Positions 34,292-46,913 are shown, counted from the first letter of the stretch. The stretch is 64,000 nucleotides of DNA from Selaginella tamariscina (GCA_003024785.1 PUQB01000488.1:124001-188000); one strand, 5' to 3'. Translations and numbers: made by a program. The notes: generated by a model from the sequence alone, not told the origin.

Positions 34292-36840
34292 ATGCGCAGG
34301 AGCGCTTGCTCTCTATCAGCAACAACCAGATACCAACAGGAGAATGCGTTTGCCACTCTTCTTCGCCAATGCAGAGACATCGACTCGGCCAGATCCACTC
34401 ACTCGGACATCACTCGCTCCGGACTCGATTCCACTACATTCTTGGGAAACCTCATTGTCCAAATGTATGGGAACTGCAGGTGCATCGAGCAAGCTCAGTG
34501 GGCATTCAACAGGATCATGCACCGCAATGTATACTCCTGGAACATACTCCTTGCAGCATATGCCCAGAATGGTCTATCTGATTCAGTTGTACGTTTTTTC
34601 TGGAGATGAATCTTCAAGGCGAGGTACTGCCCAATGACTTCACATACGCTACTGTTCTCGGTTCTTGCTCAGATGCAGTGCTAGGCATACAGATACACGA
34701 AACAGTCGTTGAAAACGGGCTTGCATCGGATGTTTTTGTCGGAACGGCATTGATCAGTATGTATGGAAGATATAGGCACTTGCATCCCGCTAGAAGGAGC
34801 TTCGAAGAGATCCATGAGAAGGACTTAGTTGCATGGAATGCAATGATCACTGCATATGCCCAGAATGGGCATCTGCATTGCGCGGAGGCAGTTCAGCTGT
34901 TTCTGCAGATGAACCTCGAGGGGGTACAACCCGACTCATACACATTCTTGGAGGTCATCTCTGCATGCACCACCTTGGAGAACCTTGAACTCGGAAGGAG
35001 AATTCACGATCGTATCCTTGATGAGAACTCCCAATCTATACAAAACGCGCTTGTCAACCTGTATGGGAGTGTGCTTGCATCTCTGAAGCGCAACAATTGT
35101 TCGACAGGATCGTTCAGAAAGATGCATTTTCATGGACTGCAATGATTTCTGCATTTACCGCTCAAGGGCAAGTGCAAGAGGCTATGAAACTTTATAAGGA
35201 TGTCACTTGAGGGTCTCAAACCGGAAATACCAACACTTGCAGTCATCCTGGGTGCGTGTTGGAGTCCTTTAGAGGTTCGTTGTATACACTCGTGCATTAT
35301 CGAGTCGGGTTACCAGTCTGATATTGTCATCGGAACGGCCTTGATCAATGCATACTCAAGTGTCTTCATGTTTAATGAAGCAAGGAATGCTTTCATGGCT
35401 TTGCCTGTGAAAGATACAGTCTCTTGGAACGCATTCCTGTCGGCTTGTTTACAAGCTGGGCATGATATTTCCATTCCTGTATGTGAAATGGAGCTGGAGG
35501 GCGTCAAGCACGACATGCAGACGTACACAATACGGATCGAAGCGTGTTCCCAGCAGGGAGACGGAGCCGAGGGTAGGAAGGCTCACAACAGGCTACTCTT
35601 AACTGGATATATATCCGATCAAATCCTTACCTGCTTGATTAATATGTACTCGAGATGCGGGAAACTGGAGGACGCAAAGATGGCTTTCGAAGAGATACAC
35701 GACAGAAGCGTTGTTGCTTGGACTGCGGTTATTGCAGCAAATGCCCAGAACAGGCATTCCCGTGTCGCCTTGAACTCTTCCATACGATGGAAAACGAGGG
35801 CGTGGAACCAGACATACCAGCGTACGTGAGCGTGATAGCAGCGTGCTGGAGACCGGAGCACCTAAAAGACTTCCACGCTCGAGTCTCGGGAGCCACCTTA
35901 AGTGACAGTGAGAAGCTCGTAGTAGGTACCGCTCTAGTGACAATGTACGGTGGATTAGGAATGGTAGAAGACGCAGAGAAGGTGTTTGAATCCATCCCTT
36001 GCAAGGACTCGGTTGCGTACAATGCTATGAGCTCCGTGTACGTCGAGAACGAGATGTACGAGGAAGCGATTGAAATGTACGTGTCTATGAGTGTCCAACC
36101 GGGTTGTGTACGATAGTGAACACTATAAACTCGTGTACGTACCTGGGGGAGTTAACAGAGGGAAAACAGCTACATGCCGAACTGGATGAGGCTTACGAGG
36201 TTCTTTACCCAGTCGTGGTTACTGCTCTGGTGAACATGTACGGTAGATGTGGTAGCCTTAGAGACGCCAAGGCTTTGTTTGACAGTGCGCAGAGACATGT
36301 GGTCGCGTCATGGAACTCGATGGTTGCTGCGTATGCCCAACACGGGCATGTGGAGAGAGCACTAGAGATGTTCAGGGAGATGCAGGTGTGTGGTTCTTGC
36401 CGGACAAGTTTACTTACGTTAGCGTCTTGCAGGCGTGTAGTCACGTGGGTATGGTTTATGACGGGTTGCTGGCATTCTCAAGGATGGGGATCGACCACGG
36501 GTTGATACCGGTGATCGAGCATTATGTGTGCGTGGTTGATCTCTTTGGAAGGGTTGGCCAACTGCAACACGCGGAAGAGATTGTTAAGTTTCTACCGTAT
36601 GAACCGGATGCCGTAGTGTGGAACTCTCTCTTGGGTGCTTGTAAGGTGCAAGGGGATATGTCCAGGGCGGAACGTGCAGCTGACTTCGCACTGAAGCTGG
36701 AGTATGCTGCGTCGTATATCCTGTTGGCCAATCTGTATGCTGCTGCTGGGAAGTGGGAGGACGTTGCTAGTGTAAGGAAAGCTATGGCTGACCGAGGGAT
36801 TCGAAAACCTACAGGCCGAAGCTTTCAGTGTATAGGATAG
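34292..36840 (+). CDS. Pentatricopeptide repeat (PPR) protein, PLS class with E motifs, frameshifted
   Basis: An intronless gene of about 845 codons if the frame is followed. Repeats are unmistakable: FLGNLIVQMYGNC, VYSWNILLAAYAQNG, VFVGTALISMYG, DLVAWNAMITAYAQNG, TVSWNAFLSACLQAG, LTCLINMYSRCGKLEDAK, VASWNSMVAAYAQHGHVERA. The end is E-type (VVWNSLLGACKVQGD, ASYILLANLYAAAGKWEDV) and stops at GRSFQCIG with no DYW domain. Family members bind organelle RNA and act in editing or processing; without DYW the protein would need a deaminase partner. Six frame breaks (34,594, 35,069, 35,199, 35,768, 36,103 and 36,393) fall mainly in T or G runs and most are repaired by one added base. The PPR register is uninterrupted across them. 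Confidence 0.88.
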
Positions 36841-38170
36841 TGTACTACTCACTCTAACGTAGATACATACTTATACATGCGTACATACTATGTGTACAAC
36901 ATACGTTTATGTTGTATCAAGACTGACTAACGTGTCTGTCTACGCGTTTAACTATGAGGTATCAACTTGAATGACAAATATAAAAAATACTAACAATGTC
37001 GTATTCTTTAATTGATTTGTAGTACAGAATCCCAATAACGATATAGAATTCTGAAGGTGCCCCACACACATGCATACGTATACGAATCTTTTCTGGGTTA
37101 GGTACGAGGGAGTTTGAGCAGTGTTTGACTCATTTGTTTTATTTCATATTCTCTATTTACTGCGTCAAAGCCTTGAAAGACGTGACTGTGCCAAACTAAC
37201 CCCACTTAACAAGCGGGTTGTTAACTTAACATAGTTAAGCCTCTCCCCTTTTCTTATGTGTGAATTTCTTCTGATGTTTTGTTGTGTTCATCTTTCATAT
37301 TGTTAATCATCCATTGTTTCCATGATACATGTTCTAATCCATCGAACAAACATGGATTGTCTGGGACTCAGTAGCCAGATGTGGAGTGACTTATGTAGCC
37401 TCTGTGGTCCATGATCTATCACCATTTATTCATATAAAATCATCCCCCAGTTCTCTCTGTGTCCGTTCCTCCGTATCGTTACCATTTGTTAAGTAAATCT
37501 AATCATTTATAACATCTATTAAACTCACATGTATATATTTTTGTATTCAAAGACATTTTTAATATAAATTTGATATTTATTCTTAGAAACTTGTATTTGT
37601 AAACAAAAATAAAAGTTAAACAATCTAATTGCCAGTGTATTGTAATCGTATGAATTGTATTTTTGTACTTTTTTATTTATAACTATGTATATATGGTTTT
37701 GATTTGTATATTTAGATTTTTATATATTATTATTACACTAAAAATACTCTGTACACTTTTAAATATAATCTGAATTTCTTAATACAATTATGCATATGCA
37801 TATATCTAATGATAATTATATAAAAGTAATTAATAATTACGGATTATAATAAATTATTATAAGTTAATACTTGTGAAGAATATATATATATAATTATATA
37901 TATATATATGTATATATTTCTATATTTATGCATTATAAATAGTACTTTAATATTGTTATTTCCTAAATAAAATTTAATAAAAATATAAACCATTCAACCC
38001 CATTTCAAAGAAAGTGAAAGTTAACAAGGTTGAAAACTGAAGCTATTGCTATTGTCAACCTAGCGAGCATTTATGTCAAACTAAAACACACATATTTCTA
38101 CGTTTCTAGAGTCATTCAGTCATCTACGTTTTGATTAAGGGTCAAACTTACGTGAACACTTAATAATAAG
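36841..38170. other. AT-rich intergenic DNA
   Basis: No gene supported. Contains a (TA)n stretch at about 37,883-37,915. The downstream gene's promoter presumably lies in the last few hundred bases, but no element is decisive. Confidence 0.55.
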
Positions 38171-38233
38171 AGATTGTTATCCACCATAGCTGTTCAGCAG
38201 CAGCAGCAGCTGAGTTCCGCTAAGCGAGATGCT

Positions 38234-40972
38234 ATGGAAGTGGAGCGAGGCCCGATACTCCTCCGGCAACTGTTGATGATGTCTCGGCGAGGCTGGCTTG
38301 GAGAACCTCTTTGTGACCGCTATGAACGCCCACGGGGAAACACATGTTCTTCTTCACGGAGTTTCTGGGTTTGCTGAGCCTGGCCATATTACGGCTATCA
38401 TGGGTCCCTCTGGCTCTGGCAAATCCACCCTCCTTGACACACTTGCAGGTAAAATCTTCGTTATTAGTTTAAACGTTTATATATTGTAACAGGGAGGCTA
38501 GCAAAGAACACAAGTCTCGCAGGAGATATGCTACTCAATGGTCGCAAGAAGCAGCTTTCATATGGAGTAGCAGTATGTTCATAACACACACGCACGCACG
38601 CACGCACACGCAAACACATCCTTTTGCAGGCATATGTGACACAAGATGATACGCTGATTGGAACACTCAGTGTGCGTGAAACAATAGCATATTCGGCAAA
38701 CCTTCGTCTCCCAGACAGTATGCCAAGGAGTGAGAAGGTTGCCATTGTAGAGAGACCATAGTGGAGATGGGTTTACAGGACTGTGCAAACACTCCGATCG
38801 GGAACTGGCATCTCCGAGGACTCAGTGGTGGTGAAAAGCGCAGGGTTAGCATTGCTTTAGAGATACTAAACCGCCCTCGTTTGCTCTTCCTCGATGAACC
38901 TACTAGTGGACTCGACAGGTGCGTGTGTGTACGCACGCACGCACACACCGAGCTAATATGGTGTGATTTCCTGCAGTGCTTCAGCGTTTTTTATTACACA
39001 TACATTGAAGAATCTAGCAAGAGATGGGAGGACAGTGATTGCATCGATCCATCAGCCAAGCAGTGAAGTTTTTGAGCTCTTTGACAACCTTTGCTTGCTC
39101 TCACAGGGGAAACTCATCTACTTTGGTGATGGTTATGGAGCTAGAGAGGTATATACATACAACAATCATACGTGTATATGTATGAATATGAGACAACTTT
39201 GGATGGCAGTTCTTTGCAAAAGCAGGTTTTCCTTGTCCAGAGTTGCGAAACCCATCAGATCATTACTTGCGGCCGTCAATACAGACTTTGATAGAGTTCA
39301 TCTAGCTCTTAAAGACTCACATAAGGTCACATTATTAATTATTACATGGGTATTAACTATTTCAATCGTTTATATACAGGATGTGGAGTCTGCAGATCTT
39401 CTTGATAGAATCCCAACCAACAAAGTTATTGAGATTCTTATAGAGTATTACCACACATCCAAGTACTCCATGATTGCTGCATCTAAGTTCCAGGAGATGT
39501 CACAGACTGTAAGCTTATTCAAGTTTGCCACACAATCTCTCTCTCTCTCTCTCTCTCTAGAGAGAGAGAGGAGAGAGAGAGATGCACTCACAATTGTGTT
39601 ATAGAAAGGAGTGGTTTTGGAGTCTACAGGGAGCCAAGCTAGTTTCTTTATGCAAGCGTTCACTCTCACGTTAAGGTCTTTTAAGAACATGACTAGGGAC
39701 ATGGGCTACTATTGGCTACGTTTAGCAATTTACATTCTTCTTAATGTTGGCATTGGAACTCTGTACTTCAACATCGGCACGGAGTATGCGTCAATCTCAG
39801 TACGTTAATTATGCTTATCTAATGAATATAATGTTAATGTTTATATAATATAACTGGCAGGCTAGAGCGTCATGCATGTCTTATATTGCTGGGTTCTTGA
39901 CGTTCATGTCCATAGGCGGATTTCCTTCATTTGTGGAAGACATAAAGGTAAACTTAAAGGGTAAAGGGTTTACGTGTGCACACGCACACACATGCTATAA
40001 ATTTTAATACTCTACGTGTACTCTCTCTCTCACACACGCACGCACGCACGCACGCACACCATATATATGTGCAGATTTTTAGCCGGGAGCGTTTAAATGG
40101 GCACTACGGAGTGGTTGCGTTCATAGTTGGGAACACACTCTCATCACTCCCATTTCTTTTCCTGATTTCTCTGATTTCTGGAGGAATATCCTACAACATG
40201 GTTAAGCTTCATCCAGGAATATCCACTTCTCCTACTTTGTGCTTAATCTGTTCGCTTCAGTGGCAGCTGTGGAGAGTTTAATGATGACTGTAGCTAGTTT
40301 AGTCCCTAATTTCCTCATGGGTATCATCACAGGAGCAGGAATCCAGGTGTGCGTGCGTGCGTGCGTGTGTATTATACATAGCCTCATAACATACACAAAC
40401 TTATATACGATTACAGGGTGTGTTTATACTGGTTGCGGGATTCTTCAGGCTTCCAGATGACTTGCCAAAGGTCTTCTGGAAATATCCCGTGTCATATATT
40501 GGGTTTCACATGTACGCTCTCCAGGTATGTGTATCTGTTTGTTTGATACACCCATATATATAGGTGTATACACATACATATAAGCATGCGTGCAATGCAT
40601 GTTTATTAAGTTTAAAAATGAATAAATAAATTGATATTTAGTTTAATATACAGGGTATGTATGAGAATGACTTTGAGGGGTAACCTTTGGAAATAAGTAC
40701 CCACAGTTACCTAAGATACCTGGGAAGTTTATGCTTAAGGACGTATACCAGATAGAACTCAGGAGGTCCAAATGGTGGAACCTTGGGGTAATATTTCTCA
40801 TGCTTTTCTTATACAGGTACTATTCTTTCTATTGATCAAGTATAGCGAGCATTTACAGCCGTGGATTGCTAAGCTTGTCATGAAGAACAAGGCTAAGTGC
40901 TTGTATAACCGGAATAATTCAGTAGAGGAGGAGGCTACTGCATACTCCGATAGGATTAAATATAATACATAG
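38234..40972 (+). CDS. ABCG half-size transporter (WBC, ABCG11-like)
   Basis: A plasma-membrane ABC half-transporter of the plant ABCG branch that exports cuticle lipids or related compounds (family knowledge). Nucleotide-binding domain: Walker [13 protein letters not shown] (38,404), Q-loop region [15 protein letters not shown], signature [15 protein letters not shown], Walker [14 protein letters not shown]-loop [13 protein letters not shown]. Membrane domain: [84 protein letters not shown]. About ten exons; the introns are short and microsatellite-rich. Seven one-base losses are inferred (38,247, 38,300, 38,755, 39,270, 40,224, 40,680 and 40,817), most in G or C runs. Every catalytic motif is intact, so the gene is probably functional and the consensus faulty. 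Confidence 0.88.
39538..39585. repeat. (TC)n/(GA)n inverted microsatellite in an ABCG intron
   Basis: A CT run is followed directly by an AG run, forming a near-perfect hairpin inside the intron that begins GTAAGCTT at about 39,509. Confidence 0.85.
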
Positions 40973-41206
40973 TATCACTTTTTGTGAAACTTAATTGGAT
41001 TTTGAAATTTAAAAAAGAAGAAGGCTAAGTGTTTGTATAACCGGAATAGGAGGGGATTAAATATAATACATAGTTTCACCTTTTGTGAAGCTTAATAATG
41101 TAGCAGTTTCACACTTGTGGAACTGATAATACTAAAACATTATAGTGCTGTTTGTGTCTACAAACGTACCTAGATATATGTATGTACCTCATTAAAAAAG
41201 ACCAAT

Positions 41207-44017
41207 CTATAGCTCAAAATCTTCGTCATCTTTGAGGGCCTCCTGAGCAACTTCATCCTCCTCGTCATCCAAGGAGATATATGGATTATGCTCCGCGGGC
41301 CTGAAACAAACAGACATATATACACACATAACATATATCCAGGTGCGTGTGCTATAAGTACCAACACAAATATGAGAGTTTAGAATGAGATGTAAATATA
41401 GATCCCTCTTTGTAATCCCATACATACGAGATAACTTCATACGTAAACAAGATATATTGTCATTTTAAAATGTATATAGTATATAGGATATATACATGTA
41501 GACAGGTATAATATCAATATATCTGAGTATGTATTCATTAACCATTAAATTTACTTACTCTAAACATATACCCAGAAAATAAACATCTCACACATAACAT
41601 TTCGTAAGCATGGGAACATCAATAGTGTGCCGGTATATTCTATATAAGAATTTTTATAGATGCGGAGATGCTAATAAATATAGATAGATAGATTTTATGT
41701 GTTGTGTACACTAAAGTTTGATAAACGCAGAGGTGATTACACACGCAGATGTATGTATGTTAATTAGTGTAATACTTACCTGAATTTATAACCCGTAAAT
41801 AGGTAAAACGCCAGTGTGGCCAACTCCCTGGCTAGGGCTACAACCCACCGATATCTGAAGTCGGTTGCTGCAGTCAATGCAAACACAACAATCCTCGTGA
41901 AGTATATGTAGCTCACTACAAATATGTAAAACTGCCTAAACAGTGTTAATTTCGCAAGGGTCTTCATAGCTTTCCCATCGCTCCTGCAAAAACAATCCTT
42001 TAAAAACACCTATATGTGTGTCTGAGAGAGAGAGAGAGAGAGTGTGTGTGTTCTCTTGCATTCCAAAGGTGGGTCAGCGAAGTAGTGCGTTGCTACAGAG
42101 CACTACATTATCTAATTCAGCAGTAACGAGTCGTGTACAGCTACCATTTCCATAGATATACACATATGCCTATGTACATAGTCTTAATCTAAAAAGGTGA
42201 TGTGCGTGTGCGAGCGTGTATATATAGATGTACATACATATATAGATACACAGACATACAGAAACATTTATTATAGACGTATATAATACATATACACATA
42301 CAATGATATGTGTACCTTGATGCTTCACGTAGCTGCTTGATAGACCACACAATTGGAAGCAACACCGCGCAGCAACATACAATATCTACAAGTAGAAGCA
42401 CCTGTTTCCACATTATCCAATCGTGTCGATGGACCTGCCTCGTCTATTACTATTGATGCAAGGTTTGCTATCACTTGCAACGGCACCACTACCATCAAGA
42501 CCTTCAATCAACAAAACAAGTACTCATTATCTGTGTTGTGTAGGTGTAGAGAGAGTAGTTTACCTTCTTCTCCTTCTCTTGGAGAAACGGTTTAAGAATC
42601 GACCACCCAGTCCCAATGAGGATAATAACGGTGAATACCATGACACCACGTAAGAAGTTCAAGAGGTAAAAGATTACATTCCAGCCGTGCGGGGTACCTG
42701 TTCTCCTGGTAAACTCGAGATCCACTGCCTGTGCTGCCAGAGTCAGGACCTTGAACACTACCACGACCAGCATAAGAATGTGTATCTTGTGTACATTCAG
42801 CCTCTGTTTAGAGAGTATATACGACCACACTACCACGAGCACCAAGTAAGAAACCGCATATAGTGAGTACCGCCGGCAGTTCGGTCTGTCCAAGTGGGAG
42901 GTAGTTACGGACGCCGCTCTGTCCGAGGTTGTACATGGCGGTCTTCAGTTTGATGCTTACTCGGACGTGTGGATAGCAGTTAGCAAAGAAAAGTCCGTAC
43001 TCGTTTGTGTCCGGGACCTTGTAGACCGTACTGTTGTGTGAAGTACTAATTTGTGCCAGTGTGAATAAGACTTTGATCTGAGCCGAGCTGTAAAATCACA
43101 ATAGTACTTACATCATCAACATTTATAACGTAGCGTGTATATCTTGATATTTCTCTCTCTCTTGCTCGCGTGTGCGTTTTGTGCGTGTGTGTGAGATGGC
43201 CTTCAGTCTGTGTGTGTGTGTGTGTGCGTGCGTGCGTGCGTGTGCCGTGTGTGCGTATTAGAATGTATCTACATTGTATTATTACTTGGGCTTGTAGAAA
43301 GATAAGCTAACTTACAAAGTTTAAGAAACTTTAGCTGTTTATTTTTATACAAACAGACTTATTTGAGGTATAGATACATGATACACTGTAGTGATGAATG
43401 TGATATAAACACACATATACAAACATGCTGTATAATACAGGTTTAATTACGATTCCTTACCAGTAATATACCTACATTCTTTACTTGAACTGGGATAAAA
43501 GAGTGTGATTTAATGCATATATGCTGTATGTTGTATATGTACGACACAGTATGTCTGATTAATTTACCTACAGTATATGTATACGCACACACATAAGATA
43601 TGCACATTGAAAGGAATGGGTGTAGATATACACATAACAGACACATTGTGATACCTGGTGAAAACACAGTAGTTCTTGATACGCTCAGAATCGAGGAGGA
43701 TTTGAACCAGATGGGATTCTGTGGAGAGGAAGAATCCCATACGGAGAGATCGGGTGGGATGTACCGTGCTTGGTAGAATGCAGTGACAAATCAGAAGCAG
43801 ACACCTCGGCAAAGCCATGGCCGCCAGAGAATCCAAAACTCTCCAGTACGATTACCGGCCTCGGATCGGAGCTGAGAATTATGCTGCGGATTTCACCTGC
43901 ATACAGATTGTGTGTGTATCTGAGAGAGGAAAGAGAGTTACCTGTGCAAATCCGAGATTGAAATGCGAGCAGCAGCAGCAAAAGGATCGACCCTAGTCGC
44001 TGCTTCTCCATAGCCAT
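41207..44017 (-). CDS. GPR107/108-type (lung seven-transmembrane) protein
   Basis: Signal peptide MAMEKQRLGSILLLLLLAFQ; exon 1 ends at 43,942, then a 45-bp intron and exon 2 (43,896-43,655). A 567-bp intron full of GT repeats follows, and exon 3 starts at 43,087. The lumenal domain (IRSIILSSDPRPVIVLESFG; YGLFFANCYPHVRVS) precedes seven helices: HKIHILMLVVVVFKVL, GTPHGWNVIFYLLNFLRG, VIILIGTGWSILKPFLQ, KKVLMVVVPLQVIANLA, LLLVDIVCCCAVLLPIVW, IFVVSYIYFTRIVVFAL, LATLAFYLFTGYKF. The tail is acidic (HNPYISLDDEEDEV...DDEDFEL). Plant homologues are Golgi/endosomal proteins once proposed as GPCR candidates. Frame slips are needed near 43,770, 42,875 and 42,430. The C-terminal half matches the family over its full length. 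Confidence 0.88.
43208..43250. repeat. (GT)n(GCGT)n microsatellite in a 7TM gene intron
   Basis: Runs of GTGTGTGT followed by GCGTGCGTGCGT inside the 567-bp intron; a TC-rich tract lies about 50 bp upstream. Confidence 0.85.
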
Positions 44018-44133
44018 TTTCTCACTGCTTAGAATGCCGCCATGGGATGAGCCCTAGAATGGGAATATTCTCATTTTTTGTTATTAAGGCGAAATTAATC
44101 TGGTTTAAGAATTAGGCTAACTGAAAGTAAAAT

Positions 44134-44137
44134 AAAA
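44134..44137 (-). terminator. RNA polymerase III terminator of tRNA-Thr
   Basis: On the tRNA strand, TTTT follows the discriminator base immediately and a second TTTT comes one base later. Confidence 0.75.
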
Positions 44138-44209
44138 TGCCTCCACAGAGGATCGAACTCTGGACCTTCAGTTTACAAGACTGACGCTCTACCACTGAGC
44201 TATAAAGGC
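44138..44209 (-). tRNA. tRNA-Thr (anticodon TGT)
   Basis: A 72-nt cloverleaf on the minus strand. The acceptor GCCTTTA pairs with TGGAGGC (two G-U pairs), with discriminator A at 44,138. D arm GCTCAGTGGTAGAGC. Anticodon arm TCAGT-CTTGTAA-ACTGA gives anticodon TGT. T arm CAGAG-TTCGATC-CTCTG. Box A and box B consensus are intact and there is no intron. It lies in the gap between two divergently transcribed protein genes. Confidence 0.95.
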
Positions 44210-44431
44210 AACACGTATGATCTTTTTGAACGCATCTCTCTCAAGAGCTCGATCTTTATCCGTTAGGGTTTCTTCTTTTTAAGGGCGCCCACCATGAGTC
44301 AAAAAAGGGTATCTGAATTAAGGGTGTTTAGGGGTTTTGTGGACAGCACGTTGATTAGGCGCATTGCGAAGCGGCAAAAATAGGTTCGTGTTTAGACAGA
44401 GAGGGAGAGAGGAGGGAGGGAGATTTCTTAG

Positions 44432-45083
44432 ATGGTATACAAGGATAGAACCGCGGCAATCCCCCGGAGATTGCCTCCAAAAGGGGGAATTCATAAGAAA
44501 GCGCGATCAATTAAACCTAATCGTGCTTTGTGTAAGAAATCCCATTATCGGGCCGCCTCTAATACACCCTTCACAATATGCACGAAAGAACACAGTGCGG
44601 AGTATATAGCCTCCACTGAGCCGTATAATGTGTTCACTGATGGTTCCTTTAAGCATTTCAATAGTAAAGCAGGTTATGGGGTGTTCTATGACAATCAAGG
44701 CTTCTCTAAGCACGTTAAACATGGTAGTAAACTCGAGTTTTCTTCATGGGAGCCTGTTGATGACGAGGACGATTGCTTAATCGGCTCCATGGGTACTCAA
44801 AATTTATATATTTGTATATATAGTACTGGCCGTAGAACATGTTGGTATTTGGTGTTACATATTTGTTATGTGTGTGTCTATAGTTGATCTACGGCGATAA
44901 TCTACAGTGCACATAATACATTCATTAGAGTTGTTGGGTTTTTACCAGCATATTATCGAGGGTATGTATTACTTGTTGTGTGTGTGTGTGTCTGTGCGTA
45001 TGATGTGTGTTAGAACATATTACTTAATATTGTTTTTTGTCCACACGTAGACAGTATATAATATTACGTTTCCATTTTCATAT

Positions 45084-45119
<36 letters not shown>

Positions 45120-46913
45120 CATATTGGCATGCTAGTGTAAGTACTTATTGTTATTCTTCTGATGATCGGTACACATACGTTACGCACACATATACATGTA
45201 GTGTAGTAGTGTAGTAGTTTAGTAATTAGAATTGGTATTGTTCTTGATTTTGCAGCAAAGATCGACATAGATTTAGCAAAGCATAAGATATCAGCATTAA
45301 CAATGGAGTTTCTTGCAATACTCGAGGCAATAGTACACGTGCAGAGCACATGGAAGCACGATCAGTTGTATATATACACGGACTGCTTATCAGCGCTTAA
45401 GCATTTAATCAAGTTTAGTGCTACTCCTCCTCGTTATGATAAGCATCCGTTTAAGCAAATACTCGAGGCTATTGTGGAGGCTGCATGTAACAGCAAGATT
45501 AAGGAGATATATCTTTTCAAGGTTAAGGCTCATGCGAATATCTCTGGGAATATTGAGGCTGATCGTCTTGCGGATATTGGTGCTCGTGCTTGTTCTCCAG
45601 CTGGTAAGCATACACACATATACATATCTGTTGACCTGGTACATACACAGACATACCCGTGTGTATACATTTACACAGGAAGACATATGGACATGTTCAT
45701 GTGTACAGGACTTAGTACTTAGGGTCGAGTAATTGCATACATACAGATGTCTATATACAAACCACGCATGAATGGACACACGCGCACACACGCGCGCACA
45801 CGGACACGCATACACACGCGAAACTAATTAAGTGTTTGAACAGTTGACAAGGTACCGGCTGAACGTCAGTTTGGCCACGTTCAAGATCAACCTGAGTTTA
45901 ACAACACTTGGAGACCCCCTATGTTCGATCCTTATTATTATGCTCCTGTTTTTCCAACCATATACCAGCATCCAACTTATTCCGTCATATGCCGTGCAAT
46001 GGAGGAACGGACTAGGAATTTCCATAAACGTTTGGCTCATGGTAGTGCAACAGTCAACAGTCATACGTGGCAACGACCGATTCCGTACGGTCAAGAAGTG
46101 CCATTGAGAGCGGGGCCAGTTGGTGTGCACAGGAGTCAACTGTTCCCTGCAAATGCAGGTAGATCAAATGGGTGGTCCGTCCGACAAGCAATCGGACAAC
46201 CGAGTATCCAACAGGGACGAACTCGGACACGGACTCCAGTAGAGTTCGGACAATCTTTGGAAACTCGGACAGGGATACACAATGGTAGGTCAGTCGGACA
46301 ACCGAGTGTGTCAACTCGGCAGTCGGACAGGTGTGCTCGGATACAGTCCCGAGAACTCGGACAGCCTGGCCAACAGCCGAGTACTTTGAATGTGTATGAG
46401 TCAACTCGGACACAGACTCAGAAACGCCTTCATATTTCAAGAGAGCAGGAGAGTGCTGTTCAGCCTATGTCAACTTGGGAACCCCATAGTTCAAGCGAGC
46501 AGCTGCGTGCTGTTGGACATGGGTCATGTGGTACAGAGGGAAAACCTGATAGCAGTGTGTGCGGGTCACCTAGTACAGTGGTAGAACTTGGTAGTTCTGT
46601 AGAGCAGCGTAGTCCATTGAGTCGTGAGCTTGATGGGTTCACCTCGGACAGGTTAACTCGGGCCGAAGCTCCTTCGGATAGGTTAACCCAAACAGAAACG
46701 CAGGTTATTGGACAACTGAGGCAGTGCTCGGATAGCTTGACTCGGACAGAAACGGATAGTTCGGACGGTTCAACGATATATATAAGTGAAGATGAGGATG
46801 AACCCATATATGTCAGCGATGATAAGGAGGACAATGGTAGGGAATATATTAGCAGCATGCATTTGATATACATATCAGATGACGATGATGGTTCGATTAT
46901 ATATATTGAATAA
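44432..46913 (+). CDS. RNase H1-like protein with long repeat-rich, acidic tail
   Basis: Exons 44,432-44,792, 45,256-45,603 and 45,844-46,913, all with GT-AG junctions that keep frame. A basic N-terminus leads to an RNase H fold: Asp in YNVFTDGSFKHF, Glu in TMEFLAILEAIV, Asp in LYIYTDCLSALKHL, His in FKVKAHANISGN and Asp in EADRLADIGA. The full D-E-D-H-D set is present, so cleavage of RNA in RNA-DNA hybrids is expected. There is no reverse transcriptase or integrase nearby, so this is a host-type gene. The roughly 300-residue tail is Ser/Thr/Gln/Arg-rich and ends with hydrophobic-acidic motifs TIYISEDEDE, PIYVSDDKED, LIYISDDDDG and SIIYIE, which resemble SUMO-interaction motifs. An alternative intron (46,837-46,949) would replace the last two motifs by a different end stopping at 47,056. 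Confidence 0.82.
45083..45118 (+). repeat. (GT)n microsatellite in intron 1 of the RNase H gene
   Basis: An uninterrupted GT tract of about 17 units within the 463-bp intron. Confidence 0.9.
46150..46760 (+). repeat. Coding array of the word TCGGACA
   Basis: More than a dozen copies of CTCGGACA or close variants are scattered at 10-60-bp intervals through exon 3 of the RNase H gene. They fall in different codon phases and so give TRT, SDR or GQ in the protein. Confidence 0.75.

Noticed and set aside
34316..36852. Minus-strand open frames over the PPR gene
   Set aside because: Antisense shadows without recognisable motifs; the plus strand shows the PPR repeats.
44050..44070. Heat-shock element upstream of the seven-helix gene
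   Set aside because: A single GAATATTC without further phased units is too weak to call.
44432..45603. RNase H domain as a retrotransposon fragment
   Set aside because: No reverse transcriptase, integrase or LTR nearby, and the gene has proper spliceosomal introns that preserve frame.
45405..46873. Minus-strand frames opposite the RNase H exons
   Set aside because: Composition mirrors the GT repeats and the TCGGACA array; no protein family features.
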